This document shows positions 34,568-42,611 of a stretch of 64,000 bases of DNA, in pieces (the stretch's first letter is position 1; the number at the start of each line of letters is the position of its first letter). The position numbers and the translations under genes were made by a program. The stretch is from Rhodocyclaceae bacterium (GTDB lineage Bacteria > Pseudomonadota > Gammaproteobacteria > Burkholderiales > Rhodocyclaceae): assembly GCA_018261935.1 (NCBI GenBank), contig JAGTRP010000015.1:1-64000 (forward strand), read 5' to 3'. The notes beneath the pieces were generated by a model. The model was given only the letters and a program-made list of their open reading frames with translations, searched no databases and was not told the origin of the DNA.

Positions 34568-35143
34568 TCAGCCTGATGTCGCCTCGAATTTCCCCGAATA
34601 GCGAAACACCTGGCCCAGCAGCGGGTGCGTGAGGCGGAAATCCATGACGAAATGGGTTTCGTCCACCGCCTCCTCGACGATCGTGGTGCGGCCGAGAACG
34701 AGCCATTCGGGAATGGGCAGCCGGAACCGCCCCAGCTTCGCCACGAACCGTACGCCGCGATAATGGAGCCGGTTGCCCTCGACGTGCACAGCCATCTGCA
34801 AGCCCAACACGGGATTGACGTACTCGATGACCTCGTTGCCATCGGCGGAAACCCAGAAGCTGTCGAAGCGGATCTCCTTCCCGTCGGCGTACCGGATGGT
34901 CCGCCGCCAATACTGGCGCTCGCCCACAACGCTCTTCTCGACCACCGTGGCTATCTGCCGGCCGCCCCGATCGACCAGCGCCCCGAAGAGGCGAAGGACG
35001 CTCAGATAGGGCTGCATGAACCGGGGGTACTCGATGTCCATGTGGCCGACATCGGTTGTCCTGCCGAAACGGTAGTGCGCCTGCAGGGCTGGCGGCAGCT
35101 TGTGCCAATCGTCGCCGAGGGCTTTCTGCATCAAGCTCTTCAT
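34568..35143 (-). CDS. DUF4166 domain protein
   Basis: 191 residues. MQKALGDDWHKLPPALQAHY and the following segments (YSVLRLFGAL-like region, RRTIRYADGKEIRFDSFW, PEWLVLGRTTIVEEAVDETH, HPLLGQVFRYSGKFEA) fit the DUF4166 family, a beta-rich domain often found with NAD-dependent epimerases. Its start overlaps the DUF2269 gene by 4 nt. Probable membrane-lipid or carotenoid-type metabolism is only an association, not shown here. Confidence 0.8.
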   Translation of the reverse strand: MKSLMQKALGDDWHKLPPALQAHYRFGRTTDVGHMDIEYPRFMQPYLSVLRLFGALVDRGGRQIATVVEKSVVGERQYWRRTIRYADGKEIRFDSFWVSADGNEVIEYVNPVLGLQMAVHVEGNRLHYRGVRFVAKLGRFRLPIPEWLVLGRTTIVEEAVDETHFVMDFRLTHPLLGQVFRYSGKFEATSG

Positions 35144-35619
35144 GATCCGACTCCCGGAATGTGTTTGAAGACCATCAGCGCCACCACGAGCACCATGGCC
35201 GTGAAGGCGGGAACGCCCAACCAGAACCACCAGCGCGCCATCCGCCAGTAGATGGGCGGCAATGGCGTGCCCTGGCTGACGGCAGCGGCAGCGGCCCTTT
35301 CCATCCGGATTTGCAGCCAGACCACCGGGAGCCAGCAGATGCCGGCGAGAACGTACAGGAAAAGGCTGGCCGCGATCCACGGCGTCGTCACGGGCAGGTC
35401 CAGGAGATGGACCATCCAGAAGCCGCTGATGGGCTGGAAGAGGACCGTCGGCGTGGTGAAGATCCAGTCGGCGAGGACCACGTGCCGGTTGGTGATGGCG
35501 ATGTGGCCAACGTCGCCGCTGCGGTCCGCCATCCATTTGTAGAAGGCGCTGCCCAGGCCGGTGCCGAAGAGGAGCACCATGCTGAGGATGTGCAGGGTCT
35601 TGAGAACGATGTAGGTCAT
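35140..35619 (-). CDS. DUF2269 integral membrane protein
   Basis: 159 residues with four membrane helices (about 5-25, 50-70, 80-100, 130-152). MTYIVLKTLHILSMVLLFGT and the HIAITNRHVVLADWIFTTP region match the DUF2269 family, whose His residues suggest a b-heme-like or redox membrane protein. Both ends overlap the neighbours by 4 nt, so epimerase, DUF2269 and DUF4166 are translated as a coupled unit. Confidence 0.82.
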   Translation of the reverse strand: MTYIVLKTLHILSMVLLFGTGLGSAFYKWMADRSGDVGHIAITNRHVVLADWIFTTPTVLFQPISGFWMVHLLDLPVTTPWIAASLFLYVLAGICWLPVVWLQIRMERAAAAAVSQGTPLPPIYWRMARWWFWLGVPAFTAMVLVVALMVFKHIPGVGS

Positions 35620-36482
35620 GACGGGCTCCCCATGGACAGGACATCGGAGAAGAACAGGCCCGGCTCGGCGGCCCGCGGCAGGCGCCCCAGGAATTGGGCG
35701 AGGGGCCGGACATCGGCCCAATAGCCGGTTTGCAGCATGCGCAGGTTCTCGGGCTGCAGCATCGGGCTGAAGTGGCGTCCGATCCGCGTCAGCGCCATCG
35801 CCAGCGGGAAGGGAATGGGCAGCACCGGCGCCCGCCCCAGGCCCTGGGCCTGGCGCATCCGCTGCAGCCACTCGGCGAAGGTGACGGTTTCGGGGCCGAC
35901 GATGTCCAGGGTCTGCCTCGCCGCCGGAGAGGTGAGGCTGCCCATGACGGTCGCCACCACATCGCCGATATGCACCGGCTGCAGCTCCTGCTGCCCATCC
36001 CCGATGACCGGAATCAGGGGCCAGGCGGCGAGGCGCATGAAGAGATCGGCGCTCTTGCCGCCGCGCCCGTAGATCAGCGAGGGGCGCAGCACGAACCAGT
36101 CGAGATCGAGGCCGCGCAGGAAATCGTCGGCGGCACGCTTGCTCAGGTGGTAGGCGGAGAACGCCGTGGCGTCGGCGCCGAGGGCCGAAATCTGCACGAC
36201 CCGGCGAATCCCGGCTTCGGCGCAGGCGCGGAACAGCGCGGTCGGCGCCAGGGTGTGCAGCGGCTCGAATCTCTGGGCACCATGCTCTCCGATGATGCCG
36301 ACGCAGTTGATGACGGCATCGATCCCTTCGAGGTGCGGCAGCCAGTGGGCGGGGGTCAGCAGGCGGGAGAAGTCGATGCCGGAGCGGCGCGAAACCGGCC
36401 GTACCTGGTGGCCCGCCGCCGAAAGGGCGGCCATGATGTTGCGGCCGATGAACCCGCTGCCGCCGGTGAGCAGGACGTTCAT
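35616..36482 (-). CDS. NAD(P)-binding atypical SDR / epimerase-like
   Basis: 288 residues. MNVLLTGGSGFIGRNIM is the Rossmann glycine motif, and YHLSKRAADDFLRG keeps the Tyr-x3-Lys pair. VLRPSLIYGRGGKSADLFMR and PVHIGDVVATV are typical of the NDUFA9/YwnB-like atypical SDR group. The C-terminal tail (about 215-288) is family-specific. First gene of the coupled SDR-DUF2269-DUF4166 set, about 130 bp after an AraC-type regulator on the same strand. Confidence 0.88.
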   Translation of the reverse strand: MNVLLTGGSGFIGRNIMAALSAAGHQVRPVSRRSGIDFSRLLTPAHWLPHLEGIDAVINCVGIIGEHGAQRFEPLHTLAPTALFRACAEAGIRRVVQISALGADATAFSAYHLSKRAADDFLRGLDLDWFVLRPSLIYGRGGKSADLFMRLAAWPLIPVIGDGQQELQPVHIGDVVATVMGSLTSPAARQTLDIVGPETVTFAEWLQRMRQAQGLGRAPVLPIPFPLAMALTRIGRHFSPMLQPENLRMLQTGYWADVRPLAQFLGRLPRAAEPGLFFSDVLSMGSPS

Positions 36483-36613
36483 GAAGGACTCCCGATAGGG
36501 TTGCTGGAGCCCTCAGTCTGGGGAATGCCCCCCTGCTTTTCTTCCATTCTGATCGGACAGGAGCATTTTCCGGCTCCAGAAAGATCATTTCGGAGCCGAA
36601 AGCGCCCGATCCG

Positions 36614-37639
36614 CTACCCGGCCGGCTGGACCTTGAGGTTCAGCTTGCGGTACTGGCCGGGCGTCGTGCCTTCGATTTCCCGGAAGGCTTCGTAGAAATT
36701 GGACTGCGAGGTGAATCCGACGCTCAGCCCCACCGACAGGACCGAGGCCGACGGCTCGTCGCACAGCATCGCCTTGGCGGCAGCGACCCGCAGTTCCCGC
36801 AGGTAGCGGGAGAAGCCTTTTCCCAGGCGGGTATTCATCAATTCCGACAACTGATGGGTACTGAGTTCGAGCTGTGCCGCCAGACGCGGCAGGCTCAATT
36901 CCGGGTCCTCGTATATCCGGTCAGTCCGGACCAGGGCTTCCAGCCTTGCCAGCACGGTTTCGCAATCGACATTGGTCAGCGTGGAGCTGGCATAGGCGGC
37001 CTGAACGGCTTCGCTGACCTCGGCGGACAATTGCGGCCGCAACTCGAGGGTCGTCTGCACAAGCAGAAAGGCAGCACCGATCGCAATCGCGTAGAGGCTG
37101 AAGAACAGCTTTTCCGGCAGCATCGCCTGGGCCAGCCCCATGACCGACACGCCGATGGCGATGGCAAAAACACCGCCCAGCAGAATCATTTCCAGATGAA
37201 AATTGGCGCGTTCGTTGCGGAGCGCATGGAGGCTGCGGGCGAGCCACAGGAGGTATCCCGCACCGACGATGAACGCCAACGGCAAGGCCGCGTTGTCGGG
37301 GAGCAGCGGAGAAGCCAGAACGGGGGCCGCGTGCCAGAGCAGCGCCGGCCGCATCCGGGCGGGACTCTGCGGGGACAGCAACGGCTGGCTGAACAGGAAG
37401 AAAGCCGGGGCCACCGCAAAGAGGGTCATGCGGTAGGGAAGCGTCGCCACCCACGCCTGATCGAGGTATAGCCATGCGAAATGAGCCAACTGCAGGCCGC
37501 TCAGGGCCAGCAGCAGTATCAGCCCCATGCCCCTCGCCATCGGCTGGCCCTGGTAGTTCCCGGTGCGGAAGTGCGTCAGCGCCAGGGTGATGGCGCTGAA
37601 GATCGAAAAACCGGTGAGCAGCAGGGCGAGGGAGGTCAC
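36614..37639 (-). CDS. Membrane-anchored AraC-family regulator
   Basis: 341 residues. The N-terminal half (about 1-200) has seven likely membrane helices, beginning LALLLTGFSIFSAITLAL. The C-terminal 110 residues are an AraC double helix-turn-helix (LPRLAAQLELSTHQLSELMN, then VGLSVGFTSQSNFYEAFREI ending TPGQYRK). This places it in the 7TM-AraC group that senses signals in the membrane. The start is GTG at 37639 without a clear ribosome site. It lies upstream of the SDR operon on the same strand and is its probable regulator. Confidence 0.88.
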   Translation of the reverse strand: MTSLALLLTGFSIFSAITLALTHFRTGNYQGQPMARGMGLILLLALSGLQLAHFAWLYLDQAWVATLPYRMTLFAVAPAFFLFSQPLLSPQSPARMRPALLWHAAPVLASPLLPDNAALPLAFIVGAGYLLWLARSLHALRNERANFHLEMILLGGVFAIAIGVSVMGLAQAMLPEKLFFSLYAIAIGAAFLLVQTTLELRPQLSAEVSEAVQAAYASSTLTNVDCETVLARLEALVRTDRIYEDPELSLPRLAAQLELSTHQLSELMNTRLGKGFSRYLRELRVAAAKAMLCDEPSASVLSVGLSVGFTSQSNFYEAFREIEGTTPGQYRKLNLKVQPAG

Positions 37640-38073
37640 GGCAGGGTAACGAGACTGGATTGCCGAATGCTAATTGAATCGGACTGGGCAGTGAATGGCT
37701 CCGGATTCGGGAGGCATGTCGGAGGGGGTGCTGGGGCTGGATGGAAGGCCGGTTGGGGAAAGCCTGGTCAGGGGCCGTTGATCGGCCGAAGCTGCCTTTG
37801 GCCGTCCGGCCCGAATACTTCGGCAATGTGTTCCTTTCCGGATGTTGGCCAGTATATGGCGGGTGGGGATAGCTTTTCCTCTGCCTCTATGTCGGTACTT
37901 GACCCTAAAGTAGCCCGATGGCTTTCAGAACTGTGAAGGATGGCACTGCGAACCGGTAGCGGCTGTCCGCCGCGGGGGGAGCGGCATGGGAAGCTCGTTG
38001 GCGTTAACGGATGTTCGTTAGTACCTTGCCGTATTGATTTCTTGTCCTTTTCAGCGAACTGCGCGCCTCGCTT
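37640..38073. other. Intergenic transition into the AT-rich cassette
   Basis: 434 bp without a convincing gene. The left part is GC-rich; composition falls after about 38000. A short open stretch at about 37830-37936 (ending SVLDPKVARWLSEL) could be a remnant of a lost gene, but I see no family match. A weak promoter-like region lies around 38030-38060. No direct or inverted repeats matching the far side of the cassette were found by eye. Confidence 0.4.
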
Positions 38074-39006
38074 GTGTTGTTATCGTGTGATACCGAAAAA
38101 AATTGGCAGAAGAGTATCCCGATACTTCAATTACAATGGCAAGTCATGGAGAAAAATGTGTGGGTAGATAAGGTTCTTCAGTGTGCCAGATCGCTAGTAT
38201 TCGCATGGGCCTCAAGACAAACGGAAGAACGGCAGCACGAACATAAATTGCAGATTATGAACAATATCGCATCGCTATTATGCGGCCATAAGAACTGTCG
38301 AGGAACCGCCAAGGTTGCTCTTGACCAGCTTTCGTCTTCTATTGAAGGTTTCGGTACTAAAGCCTTGGGGTTTATAACGGATACTGCCTCGCCTGAGGCC
38401 TTGAGCTTTGGACCATTCTGCGCTCGTGTCGTCCTCGAAAATTCATGTGCAGCCCTGTTAGGGCGCCTTGATCCCTTTCGAATGCTGTATTTGAGTGAGT
38501 TTCAGGCACAACCAGAGTACGAGCATGGAAAACGCGCCCGTTCAGCCTTCAGTTGGTTTGGCGACGTAATGCCGGATGACAAGGCGACTCAGGCACTCTG
38601 GAATATTGATAACGACGTGCCAAAGATTAGTAGAGCATTGTTTTCGAAGCATCTTGAACAAATCTATTGGAAACCAGCAGTGGACCTTATGCTTGACTTC
38701 GTATCTACACGACAGTCGGAACCACAGCTCGCCGATCTTCTATTGATTGACTCTGAGACGTACGTTGGAGAAACCCGGGGCCGAAGTGCCCAATTGTATT
38801 CAACATTATCTAAGGGTGTGCATTGGGAATTTTTCACTAGTGCGTTGCTCTTCGATGAAATAACGGTAAAGACGGCGATACGCGATACATTGTTACTTGT
38901 AGGCCGCCTCGGGCTTGTTTCGCATTTCATTCCTACTGCCTACGCGGCCTTGCAGCCGGATGAGGCCCTGGACCATTACATTTCGTTTAGGAAGCTTGTA
39001 CCTTGA
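38074..39006 (+). CDS. Helical protein of unknown function, cassette gene 1
   Basis: Up to 310 residues from a GTG at 38074, or 286 from the ATG at 38146; neither has a clear ribosome site. The protein is predicted mostly helical with no signal peptide or membrane segment. Notable stretches are ARVVLENSCAALLGRLDPF, SWFGDVMPDDKATQALWNI and AQLYSTLSKGVHWEFFTSAL. The YSTLSKGVH segment is reminiscent of helical nucleic-acid-associated domains but lacks a full HEPN R-x4-6-H motif. It overlaps the ATPase gene by 4 nt. Codon use and base composition are far AT-richer than the surroundings, indicating transfer. Confidence 0.7.
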   Translation: MLLSCDTEKNWQKSIPILQLQWQVMEKNVWVDKVLQCARSLVFAWASRQTEERQHEHKLQIMNNIASLLCGHKNCRGTAKVALDQLSSSIEGFGTKALGFITDTASPEALSFGPFCARVVLENSCAALLGRLDPFRMLYLSEFQAQPEYEHGKRARSAFSWFGDVMPDDKATQALWNIDNDVPKISRALFSKHLEQIYWKPAVDLMLDFVSTRQSEPQLADLLLIDSETYVGETRGRSAQLYSTLSKGVHWEFFTSALLFDEITVKTAIRDTLLLVGRLGLVSHFIPTAYAALQPDEALDHYISFRKLVP

Positions 39007-40508
39007 ATACTTTTCCAGATGGCGATTCTGATTCTGGCCTGATCTTGGCGGCAGAAGAGTGCCCCCCGGAGAAATTCGGCAGAATCCACAACTTCTCGTC
39101 TCATGATGAAACCATCATCCGTAAGCTGAGTGCACACGGTCCGGTATTGCTGCGTGGTGGACGAGGCAGCGGTAAGAGTGCATTACTACTTGAGACTCAA
39201 AGGAGGTTGCGAAATACTTCGAGTGTATTTCCCGTATACGTGAGCCTGCGCTATCTTCCCTTGTTACAGTCAGATGGGCAGGAGTACATAGGACACTTCT
39301 GTGTTTTGCTCTCACAAGCCATTCAAGCTGAGTTAAACCTGTGCGGCTTAAGCGTCGACTTTGCAGACACTTCAGATCAAGTCTCGCTTCAGCTTGAGCT
39401 TACGCGCTTATCTCAGTCACTCAACAAGCGGATCGTTTTGTTGTTTGATGATGCCGCCCATATTGGACGCGAAAAGCCATTAGAGGTCTTCTTCGATCTA
39501 TTTCGCACAATTTCGAGCAGTTTGATTTCGTGTAAAGCATCCATATATCCAGGTGTCACAAAGTTTGGGATTAGATTCGACGTTTTTAATGACTCAACAG
39601 TCATCGATATTAGTCGGTCCGATATTTCTGCCGTACCTGATTTTTTTCCAGAAGTTGTACGCACGCGCTATCCCAAATTGGCAGATCGCTCAATGTTCTC
39701 GGATCGACTGTCACCACAGCAGTTTGCGAATCTTCTCGGTCGCGCAGTTGTGGGTAACCTTCGCGGTTTTATCCTCGCCTGCAATAGGTTTGAAGGCAAA
39801 GAGCGTATTGGTATTCCTGAACTGACACAGTGTTTCCTTGATATGGCCACTGATTATTATTGGCCTTTGATGGATGAAGTTGCGCCAAAGCTCGGGGTCT
39901 ACGAAGCGTTGATAGAGCCGGCGCGCGATGTCGTTGAGGCGGTTGTGGAGCAAGCATCTAAGCCTGTTAGGGAAAAAACTCGTTCGATAGCACAGGATAG
40001 AGTGTTGATCCATCGTCAGCTCGTTAACCAGTACATTAAGATTTTTGAGATTTTGGAATACCTAGGATTCGTCGCAAAACGAGAGGCTTCTAGAGCGCTG
40101 AAGTCTGGTGGACGTGGACCGATATTCGCCATCAATCTATGTAACCTTCTGGATTCAGTCCCGACTAAGAGACTTACAACTGAGATAATTGACGAGTGGG
40201 TTAGCGGTTCAGCCGAACCAGCCGAAATACATGTCACCGGTGCTGCATTTCAAAAAATCAAGCTACCTGTGTTGCCCGAAGAGCATGGCCTCGCCATATT
40301 GGAAAAGCCAATAACGGTTCTTCGAAGGTCGACCGCGTATCCTTATGGCCTCACTAATGCTGTGATTGAGCGCCTACAGGGCGCTGGATTGACCACCGTG
40401 GGGAACTTGGCAAATAGCTCCGATGAGGAACTTGACCAGATTAGTTATATAGGTGCAGTGAAGATTCAGACCATTAGGGATGTTGTTTATCAAGCCATCT
40501 GGATGTAA
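39003..40508 (+). CDS. P-loop ATPase with RpoA-CTD-like tail, cassette gene 2
   Basis: 501 residues from a TTG at 39003 that overlaps the stop of gene 1 (TTGA), so expression is coupled. Walker A is RGGRGSGKSALLLE (52-59 core) and Walker B is KRIVLLFDDAAHIG (Asp149-Asp150), in an ORC/Cdc6- or STAND-like AAA layout. A helical middle region (about 250-430) contains a winged-helix-like part (about 340-385). Residues 433-501 resemble the RNA polymerase alpha C-terminal domain, a tandem helix-hairpin-helix (ERLQGAGLTTVGNLANSSDE and LDQISYIGAVKIQTIRDVV). A nucleotide-driven DNA- or polymerase-binding machine is inferred. Confidence 0.8.
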   Translation: MNTFPDGDSDSGLILAAEECPPEKFGRIHNFSSHDETIIRKLSAHGPVLLRGGRGSGKSALLLETQRRLRNTSSVFPVYVSLRYLPLLQSDGQEYIGHFCVLLSQAIQAELNLCGLSVDFADTSDQVSLQLELTRLSQSLNKRIVLLFDDAAHIGREKPLEVFFDLFRTISSSLISCKASIYPGVTKFGIRFDVFNDSTVIDISRSDISAVPDFFPEVVRTRYPKLADRSMFSDRLSPQQFANLLGRAVVGNLRGFILACNRFEGKERIGIPELTQCFLDMATDYYWPLMDEVAPKLGVYEALIEPARDVVEAVVEQASKPVREKTRSIAQDRVLIHRQLVNQYIKIFEILEYLGFVAKREASRALKSGGRGPIFAINLCNLLDSVPTKRLTTEIIDEWVSGSAEPAEIHVTGAAFQKIKLPVLPEEHGLAILEKPITVLRRSTAYPYGLTNAVIERLQGAGLTTVGNLANSSDEELDQISYIGAVKIQTIRDVVYQAIWM

Positions 40509-40835
40509 GGCCCCGGGCGGGAGTACACATTCCCAAAAGACAATGGTTGACGTTGAGGTCCTCTGACTGGGTTGTGTACGCAACGGGGTTATCAGCCGAC
40601 ATAAAGATCGTGCCGGCTGACCGCTTCGGCCGATCTGCTGCCTATGGCCCATTTCCTGGCAAGGGTAACTTAGCGATCCCTGAGCCACCTTAGGCTTGAA
40701 GAGGTCATCTGGTAGCTCTCGGTGATCTACAGCAGTTCAGCAATTTCCAAAAGACGGCCCGAATGTAATCGGTTGCAACTTCGTGACAGCTCCGCTGCCT
40801 ATATCACCATCCAGGTGGATGGTAAGGAGATGGTG
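40509..40835. other. Intergenic region after the AT-rich cassette
   Basis: 327 bp without a gene. Composition returns from AT-rich to GC-rich by about 40800. Small inverted motifs occur (gttgtgtacgcaac near 40577; cgcttcggccgatc near 40621), but there is no terminator with a T-run and no transposase fragment. The promoter of the following regulator should lie in the last 100 bp. Confidence 0.4.
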
Positions 40836-41252
40836 ATGAGCGTACATGAACTGCGGCCCAAGGCCGGCGAGGTGACCGAGAAGATCACCATCAATCTCGG
40901 GGTCGTGGACCTCGGGCAGATCGATTTGCTGGTGCAGGAAGGCTTTTACTCCAACCGCACCGACCTGATCCGCACGGCGATCCGCAACCAGTTGGCCGTC
41001 CACGCGGAAGTGGTCAAGGAAACGGTGGCCCGCAAGACCTACGTTCTCGGCCTGCAGCACCTCAGCCGCCGGGACCTGGAAGCGGTGCAGGCCAGCGGTC
41101 AGCAGCTGCGGATCCAGGTATTGGGCCTGGCCAGCATCGCCGACGACGTACCCCCAGAACTCGCCCGGGCGACCATCGATTCGATCGTCGTGTTGGGTGC
41201 CTTGCAGGCCAGTCCGGCGATCAAGGCCGCCCTGGCGGATCGAATCCGCTGA
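40836..41252 (+). CDS. Ribbon-helix-helix (CopG-type) regulator
   Basis: 138 residues from the ATG at 40836, with aaggag 8 nt before it. EKITINLGVVDLGQIDLLVQ and GFYSNRTDLIRTAIRNQL form a ribbon-helix-helix DNA-binding unit. The C-terminal half (about 70-138) is an added domain with repeated hydrophobic positions. It stands 28 bp upstream of the PHB depolymerase gene on the same strand, so control of polymer mobilisation is likely. Confidence 0.85.
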   Translation: MSVHELRPKAGEVTEKITINLGVVDLGQIDLLVQEGFYSNRTDLIRTAIRNQLAVHAEVVKETVARKTYVLGLQHLSRRDLEAVQASGQQLRIQVLGLASIADDVPPELARATIDSIVVLGALQASPAIKAALADRIR

Positions 41253-41280
41253 CCGGCAGGGCTTTGCAGGAGACTCAGAG

Positions 41281-42555
41281 ATGAACGCAAGGATGAATGC
41301 GGCAATGCAGGAAGCCGTTCGACTGACCCGCGCCGGGCAGTTCCTGGAAGCGACGAAGATCATTCAAAGCACCCTTCGCCCCGGGATGGAGCCCGGGGCC
41401 GCCGCGGACAGCGCCACCCATGGGGCGGAAGCGCCGATCGAGGGCGAGTTCTACGTCATTGGCGCCGAAGGGCCCGAGGCGGCACCTCCCGAGCTGGAGC
41501 CGCAGCCCCGCCCCCCGCCTGGGCCGAGGGCGAACTTCCCTGGAGGAACAGCCTGGGCTGGCGTGGATTTGGGGGCGCTGAACGGGCAATGGCGTGGATT
41601 CAAAGGCCCCCTGAGGCCGCCCCGGCCGGCCCGGACCCCCGACCCGCTGCCCGACGGCGCCCGGTTCATCACCGGTTCCTACGCCAATCCGGCGGGGACC
41701 CGCAGCTACAAGCTCTATGTTCCGAGCGGCTATGGCGGGGAGCCGCTGCCCCTCGTCGTCATGCTCCACGGCTGCACCCAGGACCCCGACGATTTCGCCG
41801 CCGGCACCCGCATGAACGAACTGGCGGAAAAGGAGCCGTGCCTGGTCCTCTATCCCGCGCAAGCCCAAACCGCCAACGGCTCGAAGTGCTGGAACTGGTT
41901 CAAGGCGACGGACCAGGAAAGGGATCAGGGAGAGCCGTCGATCATCGCCGGCATGACCCGGCAGGTGTGCGACACCCATCGGATCGATCCGGACCGGATT
42001 TACGTTGCCGGCCTGTCGGCGGGCGGTGCCATGGCGGTGACCATGGGAATCCTGTATCCCGACCTTTATGCCGCCGTCGGCATCCATTCCGGGCTGCCCC
42101 ACGGGGCGGCTTGCGACCTTCCGTCAGCCCTGGCGGCGATGCAGAAGGGCGGAGCCTCTCCCTTGGGGCGGAAAGGAAAAGAGACGACGGGCCTGCTTGC
42201 CTTCCCGGCCATCGTCTTTCACGGCGACCGGGACACCACCGTCCATCCCGGCAACGGCGACCAGGTGATCAGGCAGTGCGCCCGGCCCGCTTCGGCCCGC
42301 CCAGCGCAGGCCGGGGCCGATCCGCAGGTGACCGTGCAGCGGGGGCAGGTGCCGAAGGGCCATGCCTATACGCGCACCATCTACCATCAGCCCGGCGGCC
42401 GCCCCATCGCCGAACACTGGCTGATCCACGGCGCAGGCCACGCCTGGTCGGGCGGCAGCTCCCGCGGTTCCTACACCGACCCGAAGGGACCGGATGCGTC
42501 AGAGCAGATGCTGCGTTTCTTCCTCGAACATGCCAAAGGGCGATCGCCTGCCTAG
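41281..42555 (+). CDS. PHB depolymerase-family esterase
   Basis: 424 residues, alpha/beta-hydrolase. The lipase box GLSAGGAM has the nucleophile Ser246. VVMLHGCTQDPDDFAAGTRM gives the oxyanion region, FHGDRDTTVHP the Asp, and HGAGHAWSGG the His. A Pro-rich linker (about 60-125) follows a helical N-terminus (AAMQEAVRLTRAGQFLEATK) that may bind the polyester granule surface. There is no signal peptide, so the substrate is intracellular poly-3-hydroxybutyrate or oligomers. It follows a ribbon-helix-helix regulator. Confidence 0.9.
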   Translation: MNARMNAAMQEAVRLTRAGQFLEATKIIQSTLRPGMEPGAAADSATHGAEAPIEGEFYVIGAEGPEAAPPELEPQPRPPPGPRANFPGGTAWAGVDLGALNGQWRGFKGPLRPPRPARTPDPLPDGARFITGSYANPAGTRSYKLYVPSGYGGEPLPLVVMLHGCTQDPDDFAAGTRMNELAEKEPCLVLYPAQAQTANGSKCWNWFKATDQERDQGEPSIIAGMTRQVCDTHRIDPDRIYVAGLSAGGAMAVTMGILYPDLYAAVGIHSGLPHGAACDLPSALAAMQKGGASPLGRKGKETTGLLAFPAIVFHGDRDTTVHPGNGDQVIRQCARPASARPAQAGADPQVTVQRGQVPKGHAYTRTIYHQPGGRPIAEHWLIHGAGHAWSGGSSRGSYTDPKGPDASEQMLRFFLEHAKGRSPA

Positions 42556-42611
42556 GCAGGCGGAATCCGGCGTTTGGCCCGGGCCCGGATGTTCAGGGCC
42601 TCTACGGCAAT

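Noticed and set aside
38074-39006. HEPN RNase assignment for cassette gene 1
   Set aside because: The segment YSTLSKGVH looks suggestive, but there is no R-x4-6-H motif at the right place, so the family call is not supported.
37640-40835. Insertion sequence or integrase-borne island
   Set aside because: No transposase, integrase, tRNA or matching terminal repeats were seen at the cassette borders; only composition suggests transfer.
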